Source: Globomyces pollinis-pini (lineage: Eukaryota; Chytridiomycota; Chytridiomycetes; Rhizophydiales; Globomycetaceae). From it: 63,211 bases of DNA. Both the position numbers and the translations under genes were made by a program. The notes under the pieces are model-generated. The model was not told the DNA's origin. It ran no database searches and worked only from the letters and a program-made list of their open reading frames with translations. The stretch covers positions 1 through 63,211 of the forward strand of contig MU621173.1 of assembly GCA_025399215.1 (NCBI GenBank). The letters run 5' to 3'. Position 1 is the stretch's first letter. Each line of letters opens with the position of its first letter. Positions 35,250 through 46,115 of the stretch are shown here, one piece after another.

Positions 35250-35734
35250 TTTAAACTATTGAAATACAAAGAAATTTTTTATTCCATTTTGGTGGTCGGT
35301 CGGTATTTCCAAATTAAGACAAATGACATGTAGGTTTGGATCGATTAAGGTACGGTATACAACTTGAATCATCTGATTACTGAAAATCGATTATAACACG
35401 TCGTTCCCGCTTCAAATAATATCTGAATTCATTTGATCTTTTCCAAAATATCCATTCTCGGTAAAGAAGTCCCTTAATCATCAAATCCCATGATTGTTTT
35501 GATTTATTGATAAAGTATTAGATATGGAGAAATAAATCGGTAAATGACTGTTTTTTATCCATTGTTTGCTTACCGTTTAAATCAAGACGCGACATGAAAG
35601 TCTTTGAATCATTCATTGAATTGTACTTTTTTTAAAATCTTGACCAACTTTACGTCTACAGATCGCAATAACAAGTCCAAGCCCATATCAATTCACTTAG
35701 TTTCAAATTTTGCTTTATACAGTTTCATCCTTTA
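35250..35734. other. Divergent promoter region, BioD-BioA / PPxY protein
   Basis: About 485 bp with no exon seen. A 19-bp motif at 35366-35384 matches one in the BioB-BioF promoter at 17 of 19 positions. Confidence 0.5.
35366..35384. promoter_or_regulatory. Candidate biotin-gene motif, BioD-BioA upstream copy
   Basis: GAATCATCTGATTACTGAA, about 120 bp upstream of the BioD-BioA ATG. It differs from the copy at 37395-37413 at only two positions (A/G each time). Confidence 0.45.
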
Positions 35735-36076
35735 ATGAATAGACCTCCATTACCTCCAAGAAATCAAAATACTGATAATCCACCACCATATTCCATAATC
35801 GATCAAAATCCTCAAATACCATTAAATCATCATACTCAACAACCAATACATTCTACCCAACCTCATACTCAACAACCAATACATTCTACCCAACCTACTC
35901 AACAAGTTGAAGAATTGGTGAATATAACGACTACTACTGCTGTCACTGTTGCAAATAAAGTTGCTTCTCAATCGGCTTTACTTGCAAATGTGGTTGCAAA
36001 GTCTGTTGCTAAGAAAACTGCTAGAGCTATAAAAGAAGCTATTGCAAATCGTAATGGGACTGTTGGACACAACTGA
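35735..36076 (+). CDS. Small Pro/Gln-rich PPxY-motif protein
   Basis: Intronless 113-residue protein that I do not recognise. The N-terminus is MNRPPLPPRNQNTDNPPPYS, holding a PPLPPR SH3-type ligand and an NPPPYS PPxY motif of the kind bound by WW domains in Rsp5/Nedd4 ubiquitin ligases. A duplicated HTQQPIHSTQP segment follows. The C-terminal half is an Ala/Val/Lys-rich helix (VANKVASQSALLANVVAKSV) that looks amphipathic. No signal peptide or TM segment. It could be an arrestin-like adaptor or trafficking adaptor, but that is only a guess. It sits between two biotin genes, converging on BioB. Confidence 0.6.
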   Translation: MNRPPLPPRNQNTDNPPPYSIIDQNPQIPLNHHTQQPIHSTQPHTQQPIHSTQPTQQVEELVNITTTTAVTVANKVASQSALLANVVAKSVAKKTARAIKEAIANRNGTVGHN

Positions 36077-36161
36077 TACAATTAGAAATGATTGATATTC
36101 AGTCAAGGGTAGTTTTGTCAAAGGATATTTATAATAAATGGTATTTGATTTCAAGTTGGAT

Positions 36162-37325
36162 TTATTCAACCATTTCAATAGATTCATGTTTAAAACTTTC
36201 CATACCATGTAATCCCCAACGTCCAAGCATCTCTTTATCTTCATCCCATCTGTATATATCAATAAATTCAAAATTACCCAGTACATGCCGTTGTCAACAT
36301 TCGTTTACCAGTAAATATAGCATTGGCACCTGCCATAAAACACATTGCTTGTTCAGCTTCACTCATATTAACTCTACCGGCTGCCAATCGAATAATGGAT
36401 TTTGGTAAAATGATACGTGCCTAAGATTATCAACCCATTCAGTTACTGTTGCAATAGTTCGAATGATTGTATGAACCGGGATTTTTTTGTTTTTAAACAT
36501 TGGTGTACCTTCAATAGGAACCAAAGCATTAATTGGTAATGATTCTGGTTCAACTTTTGATAACGTATGTAAGAAACTAATTCTATCTTCTTCTGATTCA
36601 CCTAATCCTAGAATTCCTCCGGTACATACTTTAATACCAGCATTTTTAACATTTTCAATTGTTTCCAATCTTTCATCAAATGATCGCGTGGTAATGACGG
36701 TTGGATAAAATTCTTTTGAAGTATCTAATGTTAATAAGATCGTATTTCTACCAATGTTATGATTATATGCTGTTAAACCAGCATCTTTTAATTGTTTAGC
36801 TTGAGCTTCATCCAACATTCCTAACGTGGTACCTAAGATAGAATGAGTAATTAAAATCTTACAAACTTCCATTCCCATTCCTTTAATTTCAGTTACCATT
36901 TCACAAATATTTTTTAAGTTTGTTTTTCTACCAGTCATATCTCTCCAAGCAGCACCCATACAAAATCTAGTAGAACCATTTTCTTTTGCTAATCTAGCTT
37001 CTTTTAATACATCATCAACATTCATTAATTTTGTAACTGGAGAATCTGTTTTATAACGAGAAGATTGAGAGCAATAAGAACAATCTTCAGAACAACCACC
37101 AGATTTTATATTTAATAAAGTACATAATTGAATTTCATTTGGATTATGATGTTGACGATGAATAGTAGCAGATTGATGAATTAAATCTAATAATGGAGTA
37201 TTGTAAATTAATTGAATTGATTTCTTTGTCCAATCTGGTTTGATTTGAGTTAATTTTTTTAATGAATTCATTTGGAAACAAGTTTTTTTGGAAAGTGATC
37301 CTACTATAAATGACGGTGAACACAA
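36162..37325 (-). CDS. Biotin synthase (radical SAM)
   Basis: Inserts sulfur into dethiobiotin in the last step of biotin synthesis; mitochondrial in eukaryotes. ATG 37323-37325, with basic N-terminus [20 protein letters not shown] after a Ser/Lys-rich leader compatible with import. The radical SAM motif is [20 protein letters not shown] (CxxxCxxC). Also [25 protein letters not shown] and [16 protein letters not shown], all BioB signatures. A 26-nt intron interrupts [22 protein letters not shown]. The next exon has [20 protein letters not shown] then MLTTACTG, and a second short intron leads to [15 protein letters not shown]. Stop is at 36162-36164. It is divergent from BioF, with only about 100 bp between the starts. 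Confidence 0.95.
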
Positions 37326-37428
37326 GAAAACTTCATTAAACGTATCACATCTAATTTCATCTAATTACTAAAGTAATTACTAAAGTAACTTGAAGAATCA
37401 TCTAATTACTAAAGTAAAGTCACAGAGA
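37326..37428. promoter_or_regulatory. Bidirectional BioB-BioF promoter with repeated motif
   Basis: This 103-bp spacer separates the two divergent biotin genes. It carries two perfect 18-bp copies of ATCTAATTACTAAAGTAA (37359-37376 and 37400-37417) and a partial copy (ATTACTAAAGTAA, 37376-37388). The second copy extends to GAATCATCTAATTACTAAA (37395-37413), shared with the BioD-BioA upstream region. Confidence 0.55.
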
Positions 37429-38991
37429 ATGAATTTATTACAACAATTCAAAGAAACCTTAAAGAAACGAGATACAAAATCATTAAAAAGAAATTTAAAA
37501 CTAAATTCAAATACTGTGGATTTTACTTCAAATGATTATTTAGGTTTTTTTAAATGCCAATCATTTTATATTAGGATTAGCAAGAAATACTGATTTAATT
37601 GCAAGAATACATTCTCTTTCAAATAATATGAAATTATTAGGTTCAACTGGTTCAAGATTATTAACTGGTAAACATTATTTTATAACCTATTTTAGGTCAT
37701 TCAATGCATGTCAATCAATTAGAAATTTATTTAGCTAAATTTCATAAAAGTCAAGATGGTATCATCTTTAATTCAGGTTTCGATGCAAATTATGGTTTAT
37801 TCTCTTGTATTGCAAATGTTAATTCATTTATATTGATTTAGTTAGGTAAATGATTGTTTCTTGGTTGATGAATTGATACATTCTTCTGTACATGAAGGAA
37901 TTAAAGGTTCAAGATGTAAATATTGGAAATCTTTTAAACATAATGATACAATCGATTTAAAAATTAAAATAGATCAATTTAGATTCATTTCAAATGGTCA
38001 TATTTTTATTGCAATCGAATCTATATATTCCATGGATGGTTGTCTATCAAAATTAAAAGAAATTACCGATTTGTTGGATACTTATACAGATGTACATCTC
38101 ATCATCGATGAGGTTTGTGAATCGATTTACTGAATGAAAAAGGCTCATTCAACTGGAATTTGTGGACCTAATGGATCAGGATTGGTTTGTGAATTGGAAT
38201 TACAAGATAAAGTCTTGGCAAGAGTTCATACATTTGGTAAAGCAATTGGTTGTCATGGAGGTAATATTTAACAACATTCAATGGTAGCTATTATATTGGG
38301 ATCAACTATTTTAAAAGAATATTTAATTAATTATGCTAAACCTTTGATTTTCTCTACATTTTTACCATTACATACTTTAATTAGTATCCGACTTTCATAT
38401 GAATATATGATTGATCATTATGAAGAGGTAAATTTTAGTGGTTGGTTGATGGGATAGTTGTATCCAATGTTGAAAAGTCGAATAGTACTGTTTAGAAAAT
38501 TATTACAACCTTATCGAGATATTCCTCTTTTGGATTCCAATAGTCCTATCCAAGGTAATATTCATTCAACCTGTTTCCAAAATATTTTGATTCATAAAAC
38601 AAGTCATGTATGTGATCAAGTACCAATTCATATCATTTATGAATAATATATTTGGAATGATGACTAACAGTTGATTAGGCATCATCATACCAGGTAAACA
38701 ACACCCCGCATTAAATCCAATCAGGTATACAAAAACCAACATCTAATCCTTCAGGTAATGAAACAAATCTTTTTAATTCAAGGGAATAAGAATGTATGTG
38801 AAGCAGCTGAACAATTACAACATGATGGACTGGATGTTCGACCTATTCGATCACCTACTGTTCCCAAAGGTCGAGAACGATTACGTATCTGTCTTCATCT
38901 TCATAATACTGATGATGATATTCGTAAACTTGTTTATTTCATTTCTCAATTATCTATTTTCAAATCTAATGACATTTATTCCAAATTGTAA
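37429..38991 (+). CDS. 8-amino-7-oxononanoate (KAPA) synthase, BioF-like
   Basis: PLP enzyme of the alpha-oxoamine synthase family that condenses pimeloyl-CoA with alanine in the first committed biotin step. ATG 37429 (MNLLQQFKETLKKRDTKSLK). Features: VDFTSNDYLG, MKLLGSTGSRLLTG, DGIIFNSGFDANYGLFSCI, FLVDELIHSSVHEGI, VHLIIDEAHSTGICGPNGSG, and HTFGKAIGCHG, whose lysine corresponds to the PLP Schiff-base lysine. C-terminal block: NKNVCEAAEQLQHDGLDVRP and RERLRICLHLHNTDDDI. Stop is at 38989-38991. The gap at 38694-38782 is a three-unit intron array. Its relatives KBL and ALAS have different cores, and the neighbouring BioA and BioB genes support BioF. Confidence 0.9.
38694..38782 (+). other. Three-unit head-to-tail intron array (BioF)
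   Basis: Abutting GT...AG units 38694-38724, 38725-38754 and 38755-38782 (31, 30 and 28 nt). Joining 38693 to 38783 completes a glycine codon and reads IIPGNKNVCEAAEQL. Confidence 0.78.
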
Positions 38992-39086
38992 ATGGTTTTG
39001 ATTTTTGTCAATAAAAATTTACATTGTAATACTAATGAAAGGATTTACCATTAACTATTTTGGTTACTTTAATGAAGCATGTATCC

Positions 39087-39148
39087 ACATAACAATATAG
39101 TTATGTTGACGTGATAACCTATTGTGTGGTTTCTATCAATAGGTTATC
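39087..39148. repeat. Pair of adjacent perfect hairpins
   Basis: First stem: ACATAAC (39087-39093) pairs with GTTATGT (39100-39106) around a 6-nt loop. Second stem: GATAACCTATTG (39113-39124) pairs with CAATAGGTTATC (39137-39148), a perfect 12-bp stem around a 12-nt loop. They lie between convergent genes, after BioF and before the secreted-protein pair. Confidence 0.75.
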
Positions 39149-39219
39149 TGGATGAAACAGTCGTATACGTGATTTTGCAAGCATACAAGAATTCAAAAAA
39201 GATAAATTGAAAAACTTTA

Positions 39220-39630
39220 TTATTCAGGAGATTTACCAGTTAGAGAAGCGATAACGTAAGAGTCCGTTGACAAAAACAAACCCAAGGAATCATCAAATTG
39301 AGTATGTTTGACAACAGAAACGCCAGTGTGTGAAGAAATTGGATTGAAATCACAGACGATATCCAAGAATGATTGATGGGAAGGACCAGTGATGGTAGCA
39401 TAAGGAGATTGAGTGGAATTATTTAAATAAAAATCCAATTGAATAGCATTTGTGGGGTAATTCCAGTTAAGTTTGTGAAGTGGAATTTTTGGATAGATAG
39501 GAACGTTTAATTGAATATCATATTGATGATTTGAGATAATATCTGAACAAGAGTCGAAAAACCAAATGGAACCTGATATGAAAGGGGTAGGTATAGCTAG
39601 TATTTGAGAGAACAGTATTAAAGAGAACAT
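39220..39630 (-). CDS. Small secreted protein, paralogue A of a tandem pair
   Basis: Single-exon 136-residue protein of no known family. The N-terminus MFSLILFSQILAIPTPFISG is a likely signal peptide. The mature part shares a clear scaffold with the next gene: GSxWF-(5)-CS, then KLNWxYPxNAIxLxFxxN, PYAxITGP, and F-D-x-V/I-C. Two conserved cysteines (CSDI and IVCDFN) could form one disulfide. Predicted beta-rich. Stop at 39220-39222. Adjacent to paralogue B on the same strand with only about 55 bp between, so they may have arisen by tandem duplication. A role as an effector or cell-surface protein is inference. Confidence 0.72.
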   Translation of the reverse strand: MFSLILFSQILAIPTPFISGSIWFFDSCSDIISNHQYDIQLNVPIYPKIPLHKLNWNYPTNAIQLDFYLNNSTQSPYATITGPSHQSFLDIVCDFNPISSHTGVSVVKHTQFDDSLGLFLSTDSYVIASLTGKSPE

Positions 39631-39684
39631 TAAAGAATGGGAAATTGAAATTCATTGTTTTGGGTATCAAGAAGCCACGAATTC

Positions 39685-40140
39685 TTAATTGAATTTTTTA
39701 TTAATTGAAGGGGTATGAATGATTTGATCAGGAATGTTACCAGATAGAACGGGTAATATAAAAGAATGATTTGATTGAAATAATTGATTGTTTACAATGT
39801 TGTTTTTATATATTTGAATATTTAAAGAATGATAATGAGAATTTTCTGATAAATTACAAATGGAATCACCAAAATTTGAATAATTAGGACCGGTGATATT
39901 AGCGTAAGGTAATTTCGAATTTGAATTATTAAAGAATAATAAATTGATAGCATTATTTGGATAAATCCAATTTAATTTGATTAAATTAGTATTACCTACG
40001 ATAGGAGTATTTGGAATTAATTTGACTTGTTTATCAGGTAAAAAAGAATTTGAACAATTTGAATAAAACCATAAAGAACCAACAATAAATTTGAATTCTG
40101 CAAATACTGGAACCATCAACAACCAAACAAGCATTAGCAT
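39685..40140 (-). CDS. Small secreted protein, paralogue B of a tandem pair
   Basis: Single-exon 151-residue protein with signal peptide MLMLVWLLMVPVFAEFKFIV. It shares with paralogue A: VGSLWFYSNCSNS, LIKLNWIYPNNAINLLFFNN, LPYANITGP and FGDSICNL. It has many Asn/Ser N-glycosylation sequons (NCS, NNS, NIT, NYS, NHS). The C-terminus extends about 15 residues beyond the common SG(N/K)xP(D/E) end. I do not recognise the fold. It differs from A at most positions outside the scaffold, so the duplication is old or the pair evolves fast. Confidence 0.72.
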   Translation of the reverse strand: MLMLVWLLMVPVFAEFKFIVGSLWFYSNCSNSFLPDKQVKLIPNTPIVGNTNLIKLNWIYPNNAINLLFFNNSNSKLPYANITGPNYSNFGDSICNLSENSHYHSLNIQIYKNNIVNNQLFQSNHSFILPVLSGNIPDQIIHTPSINKKFN

Positions 40141-40312
40141 TAGAAAAAAAAAAAAAAGTAAAAAAATATCACTACTTTAAGTGATTTAAAAAACTAGAAT
40201 AAGAAATATTGAATTCTTAACTAGTAATTAGTAATTAGTATAGTATTGTTATGTAGAGTATAGTAATGTTAATGTTTTAAGTGATTGTTTTTTTAATTTT
40301 TTTTACTTTTCA

Positions 40313-43173
<2,861 letters not shown>

Positions 43174-43313
43174 AAATACAAATGTGTTTTATTAAATTTT
43201 TTTTTTGATTGTCGTTTGTACTTTTCCAAGATTTCCATTTCACGTTTTGATGCCAGTTAGTGTATTGATTGAAAAATGAAAAATGGATTGATTTGAATGG
43301 TCGTTTGTGAGAC

Positions 43314-43553
43314 ATGAGCTTGATGAATGGGAATAATGATAAATATGCTATTGAAATATTTGAAAAAACTTGGGATACGATCCAAGACAAAGAATTTATG
43401 CATCCACGTGTTTTGGAATTTCTTGTTTGCCATTCTGAATATCCAGCTGCAACAAGTTTCGTTTCCATGGATTTTACTACTCAAGCAATAATTGATCAAA
43501 TCATTTCAATCAAATTGTATTCTAAAGTTCAAAGTCTTGAATTGGAAGCTTAA
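43314..43553 (+). CDS. Hypothetical 79-residue protein
   Basis: Short intronless frame from ATG 43314 to TAA 43551-43553: begins MSLMNGNNDKYAIEIFEKTW, ends KLYSKVQSLELEA. Mixed helical composition, one Cys, no signal peptide or TM segment, and no family I recognise. It follows the SRPK stop by about 140 bp on the same strand. It could be a real small gene or a chance frame; antisense frames of similar size overlap it. Confidence 0.35.
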   Translation: MSLMNGNNDKYAIEIFEKTWDTIQDKEFMHPRVLEFLVCHSEYPAATSFVSMDFTTQAIIDQIISIKLYSKVQSLELEA

Positions 43554-43787
43554 AAAACAATCTGGATCTAATTCCTTTACAATTATCATGTATCGTTCTA
43601 TCCATCCTGTTGTATTAAATAAATTGTATTTTCTATGAGTTCATGATCTATTATTCACTTCTATTGAAATCAATTTCAATTTCAGGTGGGCATGAGTTCC
43701 CCACAATAAGATCATCTTTTTAGTCATGAGAGTCATAGTTTCCACAAAATTATAAAAACTATAGAACAATTCTTTATCATCCAAGGA

Positions 43788-44123
43788 ATGAATTTTATTG
43801 CAAACACAAGTGGAAAAGATTATTATGCTGTGATTTTTATAGTAGAAGGAGCAGGATCAAGCAAAGAACATGATGATATGTCTACATTGACATTAGAGAA
43901 AGCTGCTACTATACCAGGTTATTTAGGGTATGAATCTGCAGGTTCAATTAATGAAATTACAATCTCTTATTGGGAATCACTTGAAGCTATAAAACTTTGG
44001 AAAAATGATATGGATCATCAAGTTGCCAAAAAGAAAGGACGAGAAGAATGGTTTAAACGATACAAGGTTCGTATTTGTAAAGTAGAACGCGAATATCTAT
44101 TTGAAAATAAATCGTTGATTTAA
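43788..44123 (+). CDS. Antibiotic-biosynthesis-monooxygenase (ABM) fold protein
   Basis: Intronless 111-residue protein with the dimeric alpha/beta ABM fold. Landmarks: YYAVIFIVEG, TLEKAATIPGYLGYESAGS, ITISYWESLEAIKLWKNDMD and HQVAKKKGREEWFKRYKVRI, with the conserved tail CKVEREYLFENKS. This S-Y-W-x-S-x-E-A-I-x-x-W pattern is that of the YqjZ/PhnB-neighbour branch of ABM proteins, often bacterial in distribution, so transfer is possible but not shown. Substrate unknown. A truncated copy of its 3' end with 3' flank lies at 45876-46060. Confidence 0.8.
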   Translation: MNFIANTSGKDYYAVIFIVEGAGSSKEHDDMSTLTLEKAATIPGYLGYESAGSINEITISYWESLEAIKLWKNDMDHQVAKKKGREEWFKRYKVRICKVEREYLFENKSLI

Positions 44124-44265
44124 TGGCTACAGTTACTGCTAAGATATTTCATATTTTATAATGCTTTGGTTAAAACGGTATATATAATAGACTGATTTGG
44201 ATAATTCTTTCCACTTGCTTTTGCAATTGTGTAGGAAATGCTCAAATTCCTTCGAAAGCAGAGAT

Positions 44266-45282
44266 TTATTTACATAATGTAAGGATGGTTTCTAGGATTC
44301 CATTTACATAACGTGTTAAAACTGGCAGAGAATTTATGGTAACTATTCCACTATTAGATATTAAATTTGCAATAAAAGTTTGAGCAACTACAACATTCTC
44401 TTCTAAATTCCATTCACTTAATAATCGTTTTACAAATAACAACTTTTCTTCTTTTGTAAAGATATTAATAGCTTCTGACATAACTCCAGTATAATTGAAC
44501 TCTCCATTACCGTTAAAAAACCCTTCCATTACATCTTGTTTAAAATATTGAGCGCGTTCGTTTATACCGAAATCGATAATATAACCTTTCTTTTCAGCAT
44601 TACAATATCCAAAGTTTCCAGAATTTGTAGTTGAATCAGAAATACATAAAATACGAGAGATAAGATCCAATTTTAGTAATTCCATTTTCTCTTGTATTGA
44701 ATTGGTAGTAGTTTCGTTTGTATAGAATTTTAAATCGATACCTTCCGTTCCAATTAGAATAGTTTTTGTACTGCCATTACTTGGCCAAAAGAAATAACAC
44801 TTTGGACCTAGACCAATATTCTCTAATAATTTGTAAACAAATAATTCTTTTGCATCTGCAAGTTTTCTGCTTTTAGACATTGAAGCAGTAGGACCAAACT
44901 GGTGTGTTTTTACGTATAACTTTTTAACAGATCCATCTTCGAAATGAATATGACAAATAGTTCCAAGTTGGTTTCCAATGTTTTTGCTATGGAAAGAAAT
45001 ATCTTTAACTCCTGGAAACGTTCTTCTAACAAAATCTTCAGTAGTGTTTTGTAAACGTTCGTAATCTTTTTCCAACCATTCTTTAATCTTCTCGTATGAA
45101 GTATTGTAAAAGTTATATTTTTCTGTATCTGCCATTATCCATTTCATATGCTTTATAAACAGGTCAAGCATTTCGTTGGCCAAGGTTTCTTTTAATTTTG
45201 GATGATGTACTTTATCGAATTCTTTGCTTTTGTTTACGAAAGTTTTCCAATCTGATTCTCTCTGATCGATTTCTTGTTGCAT
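44266..45282 (-). CDS. Kinase-fold-like protein of unknown function
   Basis: Intronless 338-residue protein. Parts recall a protein-kinase-like fold: VKKLYVKTHQFG (possible beta3 lysine), KELFVYKLLENIGLGPKCYF (helix C and hinge style), CISDSTTNSGNFGYCNAEKK (S-D-x-x-x-N-x-G-N, a catalytic-loop-like string) and GYIIDFGINERAQY (D-F-G-like metal site). The spacing resembles small-molecule or actin-fragmin/PI3K-like kinases more than ePKs. I cannot name the family. It sits between the ABM gene and its truncated copy, so it may have moved or been duplicated with them. Substrate unknown. Confidence 0.55.
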   Translation of the reverse strand: MQQEIDQRESDWKTFVNKSKEFDKVHHPKLKETLANEMLDLFIKHMKWIMADTEKYNFYNTSYEKIKEWLEKDYERLQNTTEDFVRRTFPGVKDISFHSKNIGNQLGTICHIHFEDGSVKKLYVKTHQFGPTASMSKSRKLADAKELFVYKLLENIGLGPKCYFFWPSNGSTKTILIGTEGIDLKFYTNETTTNSIQEKMELLKLDLISRILCISDSTTNSGNFGYCNAEKKGYIIDFGINERAQYFKQDVMEGFFNGNGEFNYTGVMSEAINIFTKEEKLLFVKRLLSEWNLEENVVVAQTFIANLISNSGIVTINSLPVLTRYVNGILETILTLCK

Positions 45283-45875
45283 GTTGAGCTAAAAAAATTT
45301 GAGCATATCAGACAGATGGTTTCTAAAGTCTGCACTTTCAAGGGAGAGGCTATGCAGAATCCAAGAAAAAGAGGCGATTGTTTGTAGAAACGAAAGAAAA
45401 GGGCCAGGGTATATAAACGGTTGATAGCCAATGGAAGGAAGGGTACCCACGTACTCCCTAAACTTGCCATAAAGCACAAGATTAAAGCAAGCTAATGGTA
45501 TAAAGATAAGGTTTAGTATTAGAGAAACCGATTGGAAGTTGGAAAAGATAAATCTAAACCATTGGAGACGCGTTATCTATAATCGAGTTGTGCTCATCAT
45601 CATCTTGGATCAATTCAATCTTGAATGGAAATAAATATTCTTCCTCTTTTGCATTAAGTTCATCTCTGATTACATTAACCATTTCATTTCTGATTCAAAC
45701 TTAGGCAAATGTACTTACTATATGAGCAACCAGTGATAGATACTGTTCAGTTTTGGAATAAGTTTATGGATTATTTCGAGACTAATCTGTCCAACCAGTT
45801 CTCCAGTTACAGACGATTTACATTCCTTGCATTCCCAAAAATCCTTTCTGTTTCTAGGCTTTAAAAAAAATGATA
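45283..45875. other. Spacer upstream of the kinase-like gene
   Basis: Nearly 600 bp. Minus-strand open frames here (45234-45479, 45718-45969) have no family match and overlap the neighbouring genes' flanks. TATATA near 45411 on the minus strand is a weak core-promoter candidate. Confidence 0.35.
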
Positions 45876-45977
45876 TTGGCCAAATCGAAAGGACGAGAAG
45901 AATTGTTGAAACGATATAAGGTTCGAATTTATAAAGTAGATCGCGAATATCTATTTGTAAATAAGTCATTTATTTAA
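45876..45977 (+). pseudogene. Truncated second copy of the ABM-fold gene
   Basis: Encodes LAKSKGREELLKRYKVRIYK then VDREYLFVNKSFI and TAA, matching residues of the intact gene's C-terminus (VAKKKGREEWFKRYKVRICK). Nucleotide similarity goes on past the stop, to about 46060 (ATTTCATATTTT, ATGCTTTGGTTAAAA). The 5' two-thirds is missing, so it is a relic of a duplication. Confidence 0.8.
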
Positions 45978-46115
45978 TCGCTATCGTACTACCTGCTGAG
46001 ACATTTCATATTTTTAATGCTTTGGTTAAAAAGGTATATTTAATAGACAATTTGGATCAGAGATGAATAATCTTAACTAATACATACTTTGAATAAACTC
46101 CTAGCTCTTCCATGT

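Noticed and set aside
45234..45479. Minus-strand frames upstream of the kinase-like gene
   Set aside because: They overlap the gene's own start in another frame and contain no recognisable domain; most likely 5' leader and promoter.
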